Shown piece by piece: positions 34,592 through 46,613 of a stretch of DNA of 64,000 nt. Every line of letters starts with the position of its first letter. The stretch's first letter is position 1. Source of the DNA: Blastomussa wellsi (lineage: Eukaryota > Cnidaria > Anthozoa > Scleractinia > Plerogyridae); the NCBI GenBank assembly GCA_947652115.1, contig OX393568.1:22373331-22437330 (forward strand), given 5' to 3'. Made by a program: the position numbers and the translations under genes. The notes under the pieces are model-generated. The model was not told where the DNA came from. It searched no databases and saw only the letters and a program-made list of their open reading frames with translations.

Positions 34592-37500
34592 TTAATTTTC
34601 TCCATTCTGATATCGTGCAATGATGCGCGCCATCGAGGTATACGTGCCAAACATGAACATCAACACGCCCGTCATCATGATGAGACCATCTTTGAAGAAA
34701 GTAAACAATGGAACGCGGCCATCCCCTTCTGATGCCAAGGTGAGGATATGAATGAAGATTGGGAAGATGATGGCCAGAGATGTACAGCTTACGGAGCCGA
34801 CCAGCGAGATGAAATTATCCAACTGGGGAATAACAACTGCCATGATGCCTGCAATAAAATAAAACACGAATCATTATTAAATTTCAGTCAAGGCTGTTTT
34901 AATCCCACCGATCGTTCTTAAGGTCGGGGCACACTGTTGATTTAAATTTTGTCTCAGCGATTTGTCGCAGAAGCCGTACACACGCTGCGACAAGGCTGCT
35001 TGCGCCTATCTACCGCACGAATTGAAACTGGTTTGAATTCGTGCGACAGATCGCAGCGACAAAATTCCGTCGCAGCGACAAAGATGTCACATGAGGCGAT
35101 TTGTCGCAGCAACCTGTCGCGGCGACGTGTCGCAGCGATTTGTCGCATAGTGTGTCGCGACCTTAAAACATTTTGAAGCGACCGGGACGATTTTATTGCC
35201 TCGGTGTGAAAGTGAGACTGATCGGTTGGAGCCTGGGGTCCGTTTCTCGAAGGTCCCGAAAAGTTTTCGCACCCGGAAAGCCATAGCAAAATCTCAAAAC
35301 TTCTGATTATACAGAACTGTTTTATTCGCATGTTTCTGATAAGTGGTTCCCTTCACACAAAGAGGCAGGCCTACAAACTTCTCTGTTTTTTAGATACAGA
35401 TAACTAAAAATTGCTTTACGGGCCCGAAAAGTTTCCGGGGCTTAAGCTTCATTTTGGTGGGAGTTGGCCGCAGTACAGTAATAGCATTGAATACGGGGAT
35501 AACGTAGTTGATTCTGGGTAGATTTAGATCCCAGTTGACGATATACAGAGAATGCACAGATCGGTTTCACTTCAGTGTTGAAAGCAATTTTGGTTTTGAA
35601 TTACTTCGCTTAGTGATTGGTTTAAAAGACTCGCGCCACTTTTTCAACCAATAAGGAGTAAAACCAAAACCAATCGTGACTCGCGCGCGCACGTTTTCCC
35701 GCGCTTTGTGTCGGCTACGTGTAATTACTTCAAGTTTTGAATGCTTCACTGGATTGTCTCCGCCCTTACTTTGGTTTTGGTTTTACGAAACTCATTTGAG
35801 ACTCGCTTAAGATTAATAAAAGTCTTGCTTACAAGTAAAAATAACAGTGGCCGCCCTGATTCCGTAATCAGCCCAGACTTGATATTCCTCAGGCACGTGT
35901 TTGAGGATCGGAGGCTGGATTATCAGCATTGGCACGTAAAACTGGAGAAAATACGTCAAAAATATGCACGTGGAAAACAGCAGCTTTACTCCTGAGTAGA
36001 TTCTAAAACAGAGAAAAACGACAATATAAACGATCCTCCAATTTAAAAATTTTCATAATATTAATAGGAGTGTCTAACTCTCACGCTAAGCCTATGTCAA
36101 GACATTTTACAGGGCGGTCCATTTTCTCGACTGTTTATCTTTTCCCGCGAGAAAGGGCTCCTGATTAATCATGGTCTCAAAGATCGGTTTCGGTATGACA
36201 CCGCCCGCTTTATGAGGAGGTCAATTTTTTGTGATCATTTAGAGTAACAAAATAGAGGTTTCTATTTTCACAGAACAGTAACCTGCAAACACAGATGGGT
36301 TTCGCCCGTTGGCGGGAGCCAGGGAACGAAAGGACTTGTTATCAGGAAAATGGGGAACAAAGCGTCGTAGTTCTCAGGGAGGGTAGGGACCGTTGATACC
36401 TCCATAGGGGAAGGCCTCGATATTGATAATGCAGTGTGCGCTCAAAGATGTTGCTAATGAGCTAACGCTTCTCCAGTAATTTTTTAATTAAGGACGTGCT
36501 TGTATAGTTAATTTAAGTTGTTTTTCAAAATTAAATTTCGAAAAAGCATCTCTGTGTTTCTACATAATCCTAAAACGATGTGAAGCTAACAATGTGATTT
36601 TATCTTACCCTTCATCGGGAAGATTTAACGTTATGCTGCCTTTGCATTCGTCTTGACAAAATAGGTATCCCAGGATTCCTAGCAGTGCGAACAGGAGCGT
36701 AACGACTCCCATACCAAAGCTTATAACTAAGCGATAGTCTTGAGGCCTGGCCATCTTATTTTCAATCGGTAGAACCTTATAAATAGCAAAAAACATCAGG
36801 CACTGGTACAATCTCGAGTTAAAGTAAAAGTTATAGATAAACCGCGACAAGCAAACAAAGAAACAGGATCTTTATAATTACTCAATAATTAAGGGACCGA
36901 TCATTATTTGTCGCCTCGGCAGGAGGGGGAGGATTTTGGGGCACCGCATGAAAAAGGATTGAGAGAGATCAGCCATAATTGGCAGGCATTAAGGGGGGAT
37001 CAGAACTAAATTGTTTTAGAAGCGCTGGAATCGCATATAAATAACCTAAGGCAAAGGCAAAGTCTGCTTCGAGCCTAGTGGCCAATACCGCCGGAGCTTA
37101 TCCCGGTTTCCTTAGCATGAAGCGACTGAGAGTATTTCTCCTCCCCCCGGATTGAATGCTAGTCCATCGCAAGGTTACCCCCCAGCAGTAAATTCACCGG
37201 TACCCATTTATACACCTGGGTGAAGAGAGGCACAGTGAGAGAAAAGTGTCTTGCTCAAGAACACAACGCAGTGCACCCCCGGCCGAGGCTCGAACCCGGA
37301 CCGTCTGATCCGGAGTCCAGCGCACTAACCATTAGGCCACTGCGCCTAAGCCATGTCAATTTATTGCCTCCTTAATGCTCTTGCATTTTTTTAGCTCCCT
37401 TTAATTTCTTCTTACTGACACATTACTCGCAGTCTCTCAGTATACATACCACTCCAATTCCCTCAAAAGCGTACATTGTGATTCCAAAGAATACTGGAAA

Positions 37501-40500
37501 GTTCGACCATCCCGCAAAAGCCGGTAGTTTGTCCGTGTGGCGAATATTCCTGACCAAGTATTGGAAGATGATAATCAGCGAGAGAGCGCAGCAAATGTTA
37601 GCCGCAATGGAGAACGGAACCAGAGTACGGAGGTCCCGGATGAAGGACAAGAGGATTATGGGAAGGAGCAAAATTGCCATCCATGTTTGAACATCAAGGG
37701 AATTAGAAACCTACGAGGAAGAAAATAGTACGTTCGTGAAATGGACAGGATGTCAAGTTTCGAGTAGATGGAAAGAATTAACAAAATATTGTTCAGTGAA
37801 ACCTCATTCCTACCTGTTGAAGATTGTTGGCGATGAACACAAAATACACGCTGCAGAAACCCAGCTGGGATAAACAGAGGAAGATGTTGACGATATGTCT
37901 GAATTAGATAGAAAACGAACTACGTCAAACTTGTGTCTTGCTCGGGGGAACTTCAATTCTGCTTCAGTGATCTACTGATTTTAGCATTGCCCTTTCTGCC
38001 ATCTCCCTATTCTTTGACTATATGTGATTATAATCTCTCCTGATTTTTCTTTCGAGCAATAGCTAAATACTATTGGTTTCAATTACCTGAGAACCGATGA
38101 TTTAACTACTCTCTACAGGACAATTGACCCCTCTCAGTACACCATGTCATCGCTGGGGATTGGACCATTTTTATTTTATAACGAATTAATCTTCGATTTG
38201 GGTGGGAGTGGGGGAAAGAGATCATTTCTTTTTTTACTCTGTCCAATATTGCAATTCCTCTTCTTGACATCTGGCCTCTTATGAACGTTTTTCGTTGGGC
38301 CGGGAAGATACGTTGTGTTACGAGCCAAAAGGCGTGACTATCTCTATTATTACCTTCCAAGGTGCGCCTTCTTGGGATAGTAACGTCTAATGCACTCTTC
38401 TGCGACTTCGCCATAACCCAGCGCAATTTCTCCAGTTCTATAAACAAACCAAAAGAGCTACTTAAAATCATTCTCTTGCGATGGTCTCAGCGTTTCGTCT
38501 GGCTTACCTTTGACACAGGATAATGTTACATTGCACCAGCAAATGCATACAGTGAATTGTCACAGCAGCAACTGCTAACAGCGCCAGGGGGCCCACCTGT
38601 AAAACAGGAATGAACGAGATTGATCATAAACAGCGTTATCAGAGCGTTTGATTGTGAGAGGCGCGGTGGCCTGATGGGTAGTGCGCTAGACTCCGCGAGG
38701 TGAGAGAGAGACCCTGGAAACGACTCTCATAGTGCCTCTCCTGACTTGTCCCCAGTTGTCTTCATCTTTATAAACGCGCCATACGAAGAGGGGAGAGATG
38801 GGTACCGAGAAAGGGAGCGCAAGGTGAAATGGGTAGGGAGAAAACGCCCCCTTCCCATCATTCCCTATTCCTCCATTTCGCGCTTCTCTCCCGCTTTGCC
38901 GCGCGCTGTATGAAGACGATTAGGGACGAGTAAAGTGGTTCTCTTCACCAGCGAATTGAATGCTGGGGTATAACCCTGCGATGAACTAACAGCCGTCCAG
39001 TGGGGAAGTAAGAATACTTCTAGTATTGGCCAAAGGCTCGTACGGAGAGGCAACGTTCGAAACGCCACGACATAAGCTAATCGTTTCGCGCAGAAAGAAA
39101 ACAATACGGCGCAATTCATTGCAAACTGAATTAGAAGCAATGATTAATTAATTTTTGCTATTTTCGCGCTTAACAACTTACCACAATCCCAGCATGCATC
39201 ATGGCCTCAGGTAGTCCCAGCATCCCCGTGCCGACGTTTCCCCTCCAAAGATGCATCAATGTCTGCATGTTACTGTAGATGGAGATAGCGGTAAGAAAGT
39301 TAGTGAAAACAAAAATCATTTGCATGCTCTTTTGCATGAAAGCAACAGCAACAAATGTTCGGATCGTATAAAGCAATACAAAATTCTCAATAAAACCATG
39401 ATGATATCTTATCTACAAAAGTTTTAAGTACCCCTACTCCCATAGTGTTAACAGATCCAATTGCCAAATAAGGTAACGAGCACGTGGAAATTGTCGCGTG
39501 ATCGAAAACGGAGTAGGGAGTTCTTTGTGAGGGATTTTGTGAGTAATTAAAAGCGAAAAGAAATCTGTGAGTCCAGTGGCAGGTTTATTGTTTGGCTCAC
39601 TTATAAATATCGAAGGGCTTTGCTTCTGCCTTTTATTTTTTCAGTAGGGATCAGGCGCTGGTTACCTAGGCGCAAGTCATTCTACTGATGAAGTAACCTG
39701 CTATCACGCATTCTTATTTTTGGCGGCGAGAAAAAAAATAATTACGCCGTTCTGCCTCTCGACGCAAAAATATAAAGAACGCCTGATCGCAGGTTACTGA
39801 TGAAGACAACGACGTGTTTACGACAGCCTGCTTTTTGTTTAGCAGGTTAATTCCACACTGGCGGAATCGCAAGAACGCTTACGAAACCTAGTGAAAATCG
39901 AAAATCGGACTCGTAAGCGGAGTCATAAGCACGACGGAATCGGAGTCGGAAGAATCAGAACGTTTCCATTTCCTTCCGCTTCCGCCTTCCGAAGCGGAAG
40001 AATAAACTAATCACATTGCTAGTTTCTCGCACTCCTAGTACTTCCTTCCTGCTTGCGACTCCGACAACCTAGTTCTCACTAGATCGCAAGCGACTAAGCG
40101 GAATCGGAACTATTGTGGCTCTGCTTTATACAACTCGGTCCGTCGATTTGATTTTCACTGGATCATGTAACGCTTACGACTCCGACTCCGTCTCTAGTGA
40201 AAACCAGGCTTTCTTGAACCGGATAGATCTGTTTTTCTTATCAATTTCAAGCTGAATGTTTTTCTTGCATAATTATTACTAATAACATTGTTTCAGGGAC
40301 ATTGTCACGGCAATTATGTAAAAACTGTCTATGCATCTCATTGGAAGCCCAACAATAATGGGCTAGTTTTGTTTCCAGCGAGTAAAATACTACATTGAAA
40401 TTATGACGAGGATGGAACTGGATTGAAACTTGAAAAAATTAGCCATTTTTTTCAAGTTATGTAATGAAAACATTGCCCAGAAATATCATGGTTCACTTTC

Positions 40501-42694
40501 CCTGCTATAATTTTATTAAAACTCCTCCTGTTTTACAGACACTGAAAAATAACTCATTCCTAGGAATGAGCTCAACTCAGCACCTGAGCTCAACTCAGAG
40601 AATTATTGCATCAGAATTGCTCGGAACTTTCACCGATATTTCCTTCCAACCGGCCTGAAATGGCTCCGTGAGTAAGCGAATTTCTGTTTTATTAGCTCAG
40701 TAGAGCTTCCAGGAGGGTAAGTTCGAAAGCGGAAAAAACAAAACAATGAAAACAATAGGAATAATTCTCTGCTATATTTTCAAAGGGCTAAGAAAATATG
40801 GCCCCCACGAAGGTTCTTCGACTTTGGTCGGAAAACAAACTTGTTCATCGTTTAACGATTTACCATAGTTAATATTAAACTTACGTTGTGGTATTTTCGA
40901 GATCCTGCCTTTTTTCCGCGGTAGATTCTGAAAAATTGGCACCACCTGATGTGGAGCTGTAACAATTCTCTTCATCTTCTCCGCCAACAAGACAGGAACT
41001 CTCGTCTGCTTCCATATCAGCCGAATCCTTCGATCTTGAGTTCTGAGCATCTGGACCGGTGAAGAATGGCTCGTCATTTGATTCTTGATTCTAAATAAAA
41101 TTACGAGATGATGCGAATGATGAATGATCATAAGTGAGTTCAGTTTACCCCGAAATTTTACGATTTACCATCTCTCCACTATTAAGACATCATTGTTGTC
41201 TATATGTTTACGTGAAGCAAAAAAATCTGCCTGGGACAAGGACAAATGGGGTGCTGAGCGCCCAGCATAAAATGCGTTAATTATTACAAACAATATTATA
41301 TCATAATGATTGTTCAGGAAACTGAATAATAATTATTCCATTCCTGCAGCAATGAACCATTCAATAGACAATAGCGGATTAGAATTGGCTCGACTCAAAC
41401 GTCAAAACTTATTCAGTCGTGCCGAACTGCTGCACCAAACAAATAACAAAAGTGGTCTTGTTGGCAGTGGTTTTCCAAGGTAAAGTCAAAATGGCCTCTG
41501 GTTGTGCGTTTGATTCGACTCATGTGAAGATCGGCGTTTGACACAATTAAAGTCGGTCTTCAGGCGTGATTCACGGCTGGCCAGGCGAAAAGAACGCCTT
41601 AGCTGCTCCACCTAACCCCAAAACATTTTTTTCGCTACAATAAACCTTTGCACCAGTTCGAAACGCGTTACACCTTTCGTTTCTCCTTTTTACTAAATGC
41701 TGACTATTTATAGCATTAAAAAGTTACGAAAAACTGTACGTTATTTGGTTCACGACCGAGTCAGAAGGGGCGTGGGCCTATTCCTGGGTTGACGTCACAA
41801 ACTGATTTGGTCTGTCTGGAGTTACTACTCAACGACTGCGAAGTCTATGCCAAAAAACCTTTGATCTTTTCAGTTGACGATCACGAATCGAACGTATAGG
41901 CATAAATTATACCAAAGAAAGCCTCAACTGTTTCCATAAATTATTTGCTATTCGATCACTAGTGAAGTTGGGATCACGTGGGATCGACGCTAAAATCATT
42001 CGGAAAACATCTAATTAAGTATTTTGGTCTCCTCAAACTGCAGCAGTTGGGTTCGCTCGACCTTCCTAGCTATGCCTAGTACTATTTAGTACTATAATCT
42101 AAGAAAACAAACTACACGTTTTGGAAAATACCGAATATTTAAATGAGGGATCATTCCGAGGCAGGTGAACGCAAACTATGTACGTATCATAGATGGCACG
42201 CTTAAAAACAAACTTTTGCGAGATGTATACACCGCTATGTATCCAGGAAAAAATATAAGATTTTCATATAAGTAATCGAGAACCAGTTATAAAATATCGA
42301 CTAGCTAATTCAATTTTCAATTTGAAAGCGCCCTTTGAGCCCTCCATTTTCATTATATTTATACTGCGAATATTTGAATCACCAGCGCTTTCATTATTTT
42401 TAGTTTTTCCGCCCGAACTAGAAAGATTATAAAAAGCTGTAAAAAGGTAGTTTATGTCTGCAACTACCTTTTTTCCTACGACCAGAAAAATATCACATAG
42501 GAAAGGGTTTTTGACTTGAATCAGCATGAATATCCGGCAAATCGTTCACAATCGAGCACATCTGCACATAACTAAATCAAAATGAAAATAATAGCATTAT
42601 TCTGGGCGAATATCCGTGCAAAAGCAATGAAAATAAAAGTGATATTTACAGGATTTTCTTGATGACGGACAAGCGGAATTTTCTCCTCATTCAT
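34592..42694 (-). CDS. SLC36A: Proton-coupled amino acid transporter-like protein (SLC36/AAAP family)
   Basis: Members move small neutral amino acids with protons across plasma or lysosomal membranes; the substrate here is not deducible. Ten exons in order: 42694-42650, 41090-40885, 39272-39182, 38596-38508, 38437-38354, 37898-37814, 37710-37450, 36775-36609, 36002-35833, 34848-34592. They join in phase to 484 aa plus TAA. Residues 1-83 are a hydrophilic acidic N-terminus. TM1 holds [13 protein letters not shown] (95 on), followed by the family blocks [61 protein letters not shown] and NFISLVGSV. About 11 hydrophobic segments fit the family, and length is close to human SLC36A1 (about 476). 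A shorter exon 9 acceptor would break phase; 36002 restores it. Whether it is orthologous to one vertebrate paralogue is unknown. Confidence 0.95.
34919..35165. repeat. TTAA-flanked MITE rich in TGTCGCAGCGA
   Basis: The ends read TTAAGGTCGGGGCACACT and GTGTGTCGCGACCTTAA, so the TTAA target is shared with the termini. The interior repeats GATTTGTCGCAG and GACAAA-type words in both orientations. It lies in SLC36 intron 9. Confidence 0.65.
35560..35810 (-). repeat. Dispersed repeat, copy 2 (inverse of 33400-33720)
   Basis: Contains AGACTCGCGCCACTTTTTC, GCACGTTTTCCCGCGC and TTTGGTTTTGGTTTTACG, complements of blocks in copy 1. It lies in SLC36 intron 9, next to exon 9. Confidence 0.6.
37053..37349 (-). 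repeat. tRNA-derived SINE, near full length
   Basis: On the minus strand it begins TTAGGCGCAGTGGCCTAATG, carries B-box GGTTCGAGCC, a body with GAGAAAAGTGTC-like complement, TGTATAAATGGGTACC and GATAAGCTCCGGCGG, and ends CAGACTTTGCCTTTGCC. About 297 bp. It lies in SLC36 intron 7. Confidence 0.88.
38655..38705 (+). repeat. SINE head fragment
   Basis: GAGGCGCGGTGGCCTGATGG followed by GTAGTGCGCTAGACTCCG matches the first ~45 bp of the SINE. The body is absent. In SLC36 intron 3. Confidence 0.65.
39840..40215. repeat. MITE-like repeat rich in CGGAGTCG words
   Basis: The left part has CGCTTACGAAACCTAGTG and AAAATCG; the right part has GATTTTCACTGGATC and AACGCTTACGACTCCGACTC. These are imperfect inverted relatives. 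Internal words of the type TCCGACTCC/GGAGTCGGA recur. Boundaries are approximate. In SLC36 intron 2. Confidence 0.5.
41608..41818. repeat. One-armed copy of the 4435-4810 palindromic MITE
   Basis: CCACCTAACCCCAAAACATT, CAATAAACCTTTGCACCAG, CCTTTCGTTTCTCC and CAGAAGGGGCGTGGGCCTAT follow the same order as one arm of the TTAA element at 4435-4810. The other arm and both TTAA ends are missing. In SLC36 intron 1. Confidence 0.75.
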
Positions 42695-43041
42695 AGTCAC
42701 GACCTTTCAGTTTCTTGAAAAGCTACCGAGCTAGCGCTGTATTTGATTCTGAGCTGAGGAACATCGACCACACGTGACAATGAAAAGCTTTGATAAAATT
42801 AGTCGGTCTATTACATTCCACTCATTTGCATGCGCTTATGGCAGATTTTATTATTTATTATTTAAAAGGAAGCCAGCAGGAATGAATAACATTCCATTTA
42901 GGCTGACCAATAGGGTTTTCCTTTAACAATAATTCTGAGTAGAAGCATGTGAATAATTTCACGAGTAGCCAGACTTGCGTAAACATTATTAGGGGCCATT
43001 ATATAACCCGGGCATGCGTGCATGTCTGCGCAAGACAGCTA

Positions 43042-43329
43042 CATTCTCATCCCCAGAGCCGCTTGTCCCTCTTAGCCGGGTGGGCCTGTGCACGAGGAAC
43101 AAGTGGTTCTGGGGACACATGATTTGATTCACTGAAATCAAACAAAGGGAGTCCAATCACATCAGCCGTTTTAAAATCCCTTTGTCATTAACAAGTTTAA
43201 AACGGTAGATGTGATTGGACTCCCTTTGTTAGATTTCAGCCAATCAAATCATGTGTCCCCAGAGACACTTGCTTCTCGTGCACAGGCCCAGCCGGCTAAG
43301 AGGGACAAGTGGCTCTGGGGACGAGAATG
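43042..43329. repeat. 288-bp palindromic MITE, ends CATTCTCATCCCCAGAGCC
   Basis: The left end CATTCTCATCCCCAGAGCC and the right end GGCTCTGGGGACGAGAATG are inverted copies. The arms continue through TTAGCCGG, CAAATCATGTGTCCCC-like and GGAGTCCAATCACATC blocks in both orientations around an AT-rich centre. Relatives: 24390-24455, 49390-49599, 52292-52572 and 52573-52647. Confidence 0.85.
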
Positions 43330-45365
43330 GGACTGCCAGAGTGTGACACTTTCTCTCTGTTTGTTCCCAGGGACTCTCGTCTCCGATGGCGGGAAGATGA
43401 GAGACCCTGGGAACGAGGTTGTGTAGTAAACATACTGAATATCATACAAGGCGCCATTAATTCGGCCTTGCCATAGCTTCTCGCCAACGTCATTCTCAGG
43501 CCAGCGAGCCTGGGATCAAGGTTGACTTTTTCGGCCAGTTCATGACGTCATCAATGTTGCAACTTTGGTGGACTCCGATTTCCATCAAGAGTTTCGGATC
43601 TCAATAACGTAGATATCCAGATGGATGATGTATGGGATAAACAGAAACTAGAATTCTAAGACTCACATCCTGTCACATGTTATACAGGAAAAAAAATGAA
43701 AACGTCAAACGATTAATCGGTCGCGCACTCACGGACTTTGGGGTGGTCAAGAAATATGTCAGTTTTCGATCAATATTAGCTTTCTGCAGTTCGGCGTGGG
43801 GGCGTATGTTGAATCAAGATGTTTCCGTGAAAAGCAGTTTGAGATAAAAAAAAGAAAGAAAACAAGTCTTCTCGGAACCGGCGACTGTTTGAGGAACACA
43901 AAACCACGATGGGACATCGTTTCAGGCGAAAGCATCGGAAAATTGACAAAGCTATTATTTTCTTATCGTTTAAGAAGGAGGCAGTTTATCGCAAAATATT
44001 GAAGAAGTCAAATCACCCCACATAAAACCCAATATTTGTTTTGAATGTTTTCACCATTTTGTGATATTATAATAGTAATGAAAAATATAAACATCGAGGT
44101 ATCGTTATTGGTTTGTTTTAACCCTAAAAGGTCCACTATTCATGGCCTGGCTTTTCATTCGGAGATTTGATTTATGCAAGACAACAATTTCACTTCTTTC
44201 TTTTGTAACTATTTTCGTCGTAAATGAAAATGTTTTGTCTGCCCCCTTTTTGTTTTCCGTGTTGTTATAAGACGTTGTTCCCAGTGTGAAAGCTTATTTC
44301 GCGATCTTCTCAATGGATAATTTTACGACGAGAAGTTTCTTGTTAGCCTATTTACTGAATACACAAAAGTTAATATTGTTGAAAAACTGGTCCAACTTTC
44401 AGCTAGGACTTAAAAGTGCTAGACTGGACGACTCAATAAAAATACAAATATCCGGCTCAAAGCGGAAAACAAACGTTTTTAAAATGTCGCCGAAAGCAAG
44501 AAGTCACAGGCAAGTCTTTTTATACAACTCCTCAGTGAAAATATAGCATTTGAGATAATAGTAAGAAATTTTAATATTTTGTAAGGGATTAGCAAGATAA
44601 CGCTGGGATTTTCTTCAATTTTCAGCGACTATTGTGTTGGTCCAGCTCACTGAGGTTATCGAAATTAAAATTTAAATTAGAATTTTGTTTAATTGCCAAA
44701 CGAGTGAAAACTCTCGCCGACGCCATGAATTTTTGAACATCTTAAAAATTTGATGAAAGGGCATTAGAGATGCACTTTCGTGGCAGTGAGACAAAAGCGA
44801 GGACTTGATCTCTTGTCAACTCGACTCTTCTTGGCTTGAACATAGCATTTAAATCTGCCAGAACTTGATAAATGTTCGCTAAACATAAAATGTTCACCGG
44901 GGTCAACATTGACGCCCCAGTTTTCGATTTAAAAAGGACAATTTATCATTTACACCCGCTAAAGCCGAATACCTCAGATATTTCTTATTGGAAATCGGTT
45001 TTTATCATATTATTTCTTCCTTTTTCACCTGCGTCCTGGACGAATTATAAATGGTCCAGCGTAATCATTGTTATGTATGGAAACAGTGAAAATAAAGCCT
45101 GAAGACTTTTCACAGATAAGATCTCTCTTGTCAGCGATATTAGACTATTTTTGCTTATATATAAAAGACCTATGGCTCTGATGTTTGCCTTTGTTTGTAC
45201 GACTGACTGAAAAACAATGTTTAGATTCTTTTTTTAATTAAGTCGGTTCATATGTAAACGTGAAATGCCTGCCTAACAAAATATCAATTAAATCGCTGGA
45301 CAACCTACAATTTTGCTTCCTCAATTAGACCAAACTGCACGCAAAGCGAAATAGTGTTGAATGTT

Positions 45366-45371
45366 TTTATT
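45366..45371 (-). promoter_or_regulatory. Candidate polyadenylation signal for the GPCR gene
   Basis: The minus strand reads AATAAA here, about 95 nt after the receptor stop codon, with no nearer alternative seen. Confidence 0.4.
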
Positions 45372-45464
45372 TTATGAACCACCTTCAACCAGCGTTGGCT
45401 GTGAGTTGCCCCAACTTTTTTTCATATCATAAACCAGGTTTTCTGTAAAAGAGCAAGAAACTCT

Positions 45465-46613
45465 CTAATTATTAATATAATACACTTGTGACTCGTGGGC
45501 AGTTTGTTTGCCACACTTGCAGAAAGTAAGGTTTTGCGCGAGAAAATTCCACAGACTATCTCGAAACTTGCCGTTCAAAAACCCATACAAAAATGGATTG
45601 AGTGCGCTGTTTAGAAACGTCAACAACATCGTTAGGACTTTGACTTCTTTTGGAAAACTGTGGTGTCTTAGAGAGCTGTAAAAAATCATGATGAAATAAG
45701 GACTCCAACATATCAGAAATACCACGACGATAATCCATAGCATTTTAAACCCTCGCGCTTTTTGTCTGCGTTTATTTCGGATTGCTTTTGGGGCGTAGAG
45801 CTTTTTAACACGAGACGTGTTGGTAGCGGAGGTGATTTCATCCGCGACAACCGTGTCTTCAGGCGTACGAACAAAGGTAGTTTCACAATTGAATTGCGAG
45901 TTGCTTGGTTGTACATTTTCCATGTTCCCCAGTTGATTACATTTGTGATGGTGGACTCTACGAAACTGCCTTCTTGCTGTGCATAAGATAGAAACGTACG
46001 TGAACGCGATGATCGAAAAGGGAGATACGAAACAAGTTATGAACAGAAAAATCGTGTAACCATTATCTACTGACGGTTTACCAAAAGAGGGTCGGCAAAT
46101 GGATTCTTCTGCTACAAAAAAGTAGCCCTCTCCCCATCCAAGAACTGGCAATATTGCGCAAACTGCGGCATGAAACCAAACGTACACAATCATTGCAAGG
46201 CTCGATCTTTGCGTTATTAGCGTGCAATATTTCAAAGGGCGGCAGATCGCCAGGTAGCGGTCTATCGCAACTAGAGCCAGCGTCAGTATAGACGTGATAC
46301 AGAGGACAGAGAGCAGGAAGCCCGTTAGTACACACATGGCTTTTCCGAAGACCCACATTCCGGTGATAGCCGATACCAGCGCAAAAGGCATACATAGCAC
46401 AGATAACAAGAAGTCTGTGGCAGCCAAGTTGAATATAAACGAGTTCGTGTTGGTGCGCAACGAACGATGAGCGAGTATACAACGACAAATAAAGCTGTTA
46501 GCAATCGTACCAACGACCATCACCATGGCGAGGAAAACGCTTTGTATAACAGCAACAACCGGGAAGCCAGAAGATTGCTCTTTCTCGTACGTTGCATTGC
46601 CGGAGTTGTTCAT
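45465..46613 (-). CDS. Class A (rhodopsin-like) G-protein-coupled receptor, orphan
   Basis: An uninterrupted 382-codon frame encodes a seven-helix receptor. Landmarks: N-glycosylation sequons at N2 and N6, N39 (1.50), D67 (2.50), C94 (3.25) with C173 in the second loop as the likely disulfide, DRY at 118-120, C302-W303-S-P305 in TM6 and N339-P-x-x-Y343 in TM7, then a C-terminal tail with Cys at 371 and 373 region. Position 3.32 is Leu101, not Asp, which argues against a classical aminergic receptor; position 7.43 is Phe, so it is not an opsin. The third loop (about 215-285) is basic at both ends. Ligand and G-protein coupling cannot be read from the sequence. Intronless receptor genes are common in invertebrates. 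The ATG is the first in the frame. Confidence 0.95.
   Translation of the reverse strand: MNNSGNATYEKEQSSGFPVVAVIQSVFLAMVMVVGTIANSFICRCILAHRSLRTNTNSFIFNLAATDFLLSVLCMPFALVSAITGMWVFGKAMCVLTGFLLSVLCITSILTLALVAIDRYLAICRPLKYCTLITQRSSLAMIVYVWFHAAVCAILPVLGWGEGYFFVAEESICRPSFGKPSVDNGYTIFLFITCFVSPFSIIAFTYVSILCTARRQFRRVHHHKCNQLGNMENVQPSNSQFNCETTFVRTPEDTVVADEITSATNTSRVKKLYAPKAIRNKRRQKARGFKMLWIIVVVFLICWSPYFIMIFYSSLRHHSFPKEVKVLTMLLTFLNSALNPFLYGFLNGKFRDSLWNFLAQNLTFCKCGKQTAHESQVYYINN

Larger units (their letters stand above)
42695..45464. other. Intergenic region between SLC36 5' end and the GPCR 3' end
   Basis: Contains the foldback at 43042-43329. The remainder is AT-rich, with short open frames only (for example 43796-44002 and 44286-44546) that show no family similarity. 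A TTTATT at 45366-45371 is a candidate AATAAA signal for the GPCR, about 95 nt beyond its stop. Confidence 0.5.

Noticed and set aside
40772..41131. 119-codon minus-strand frame in the first translated reading
   Set aside because: It overlaps SLC36 exon 2 in a different frame; the exon frame ([10 protein letters not shown] to QDLENTT) joins both neighbours in phase.
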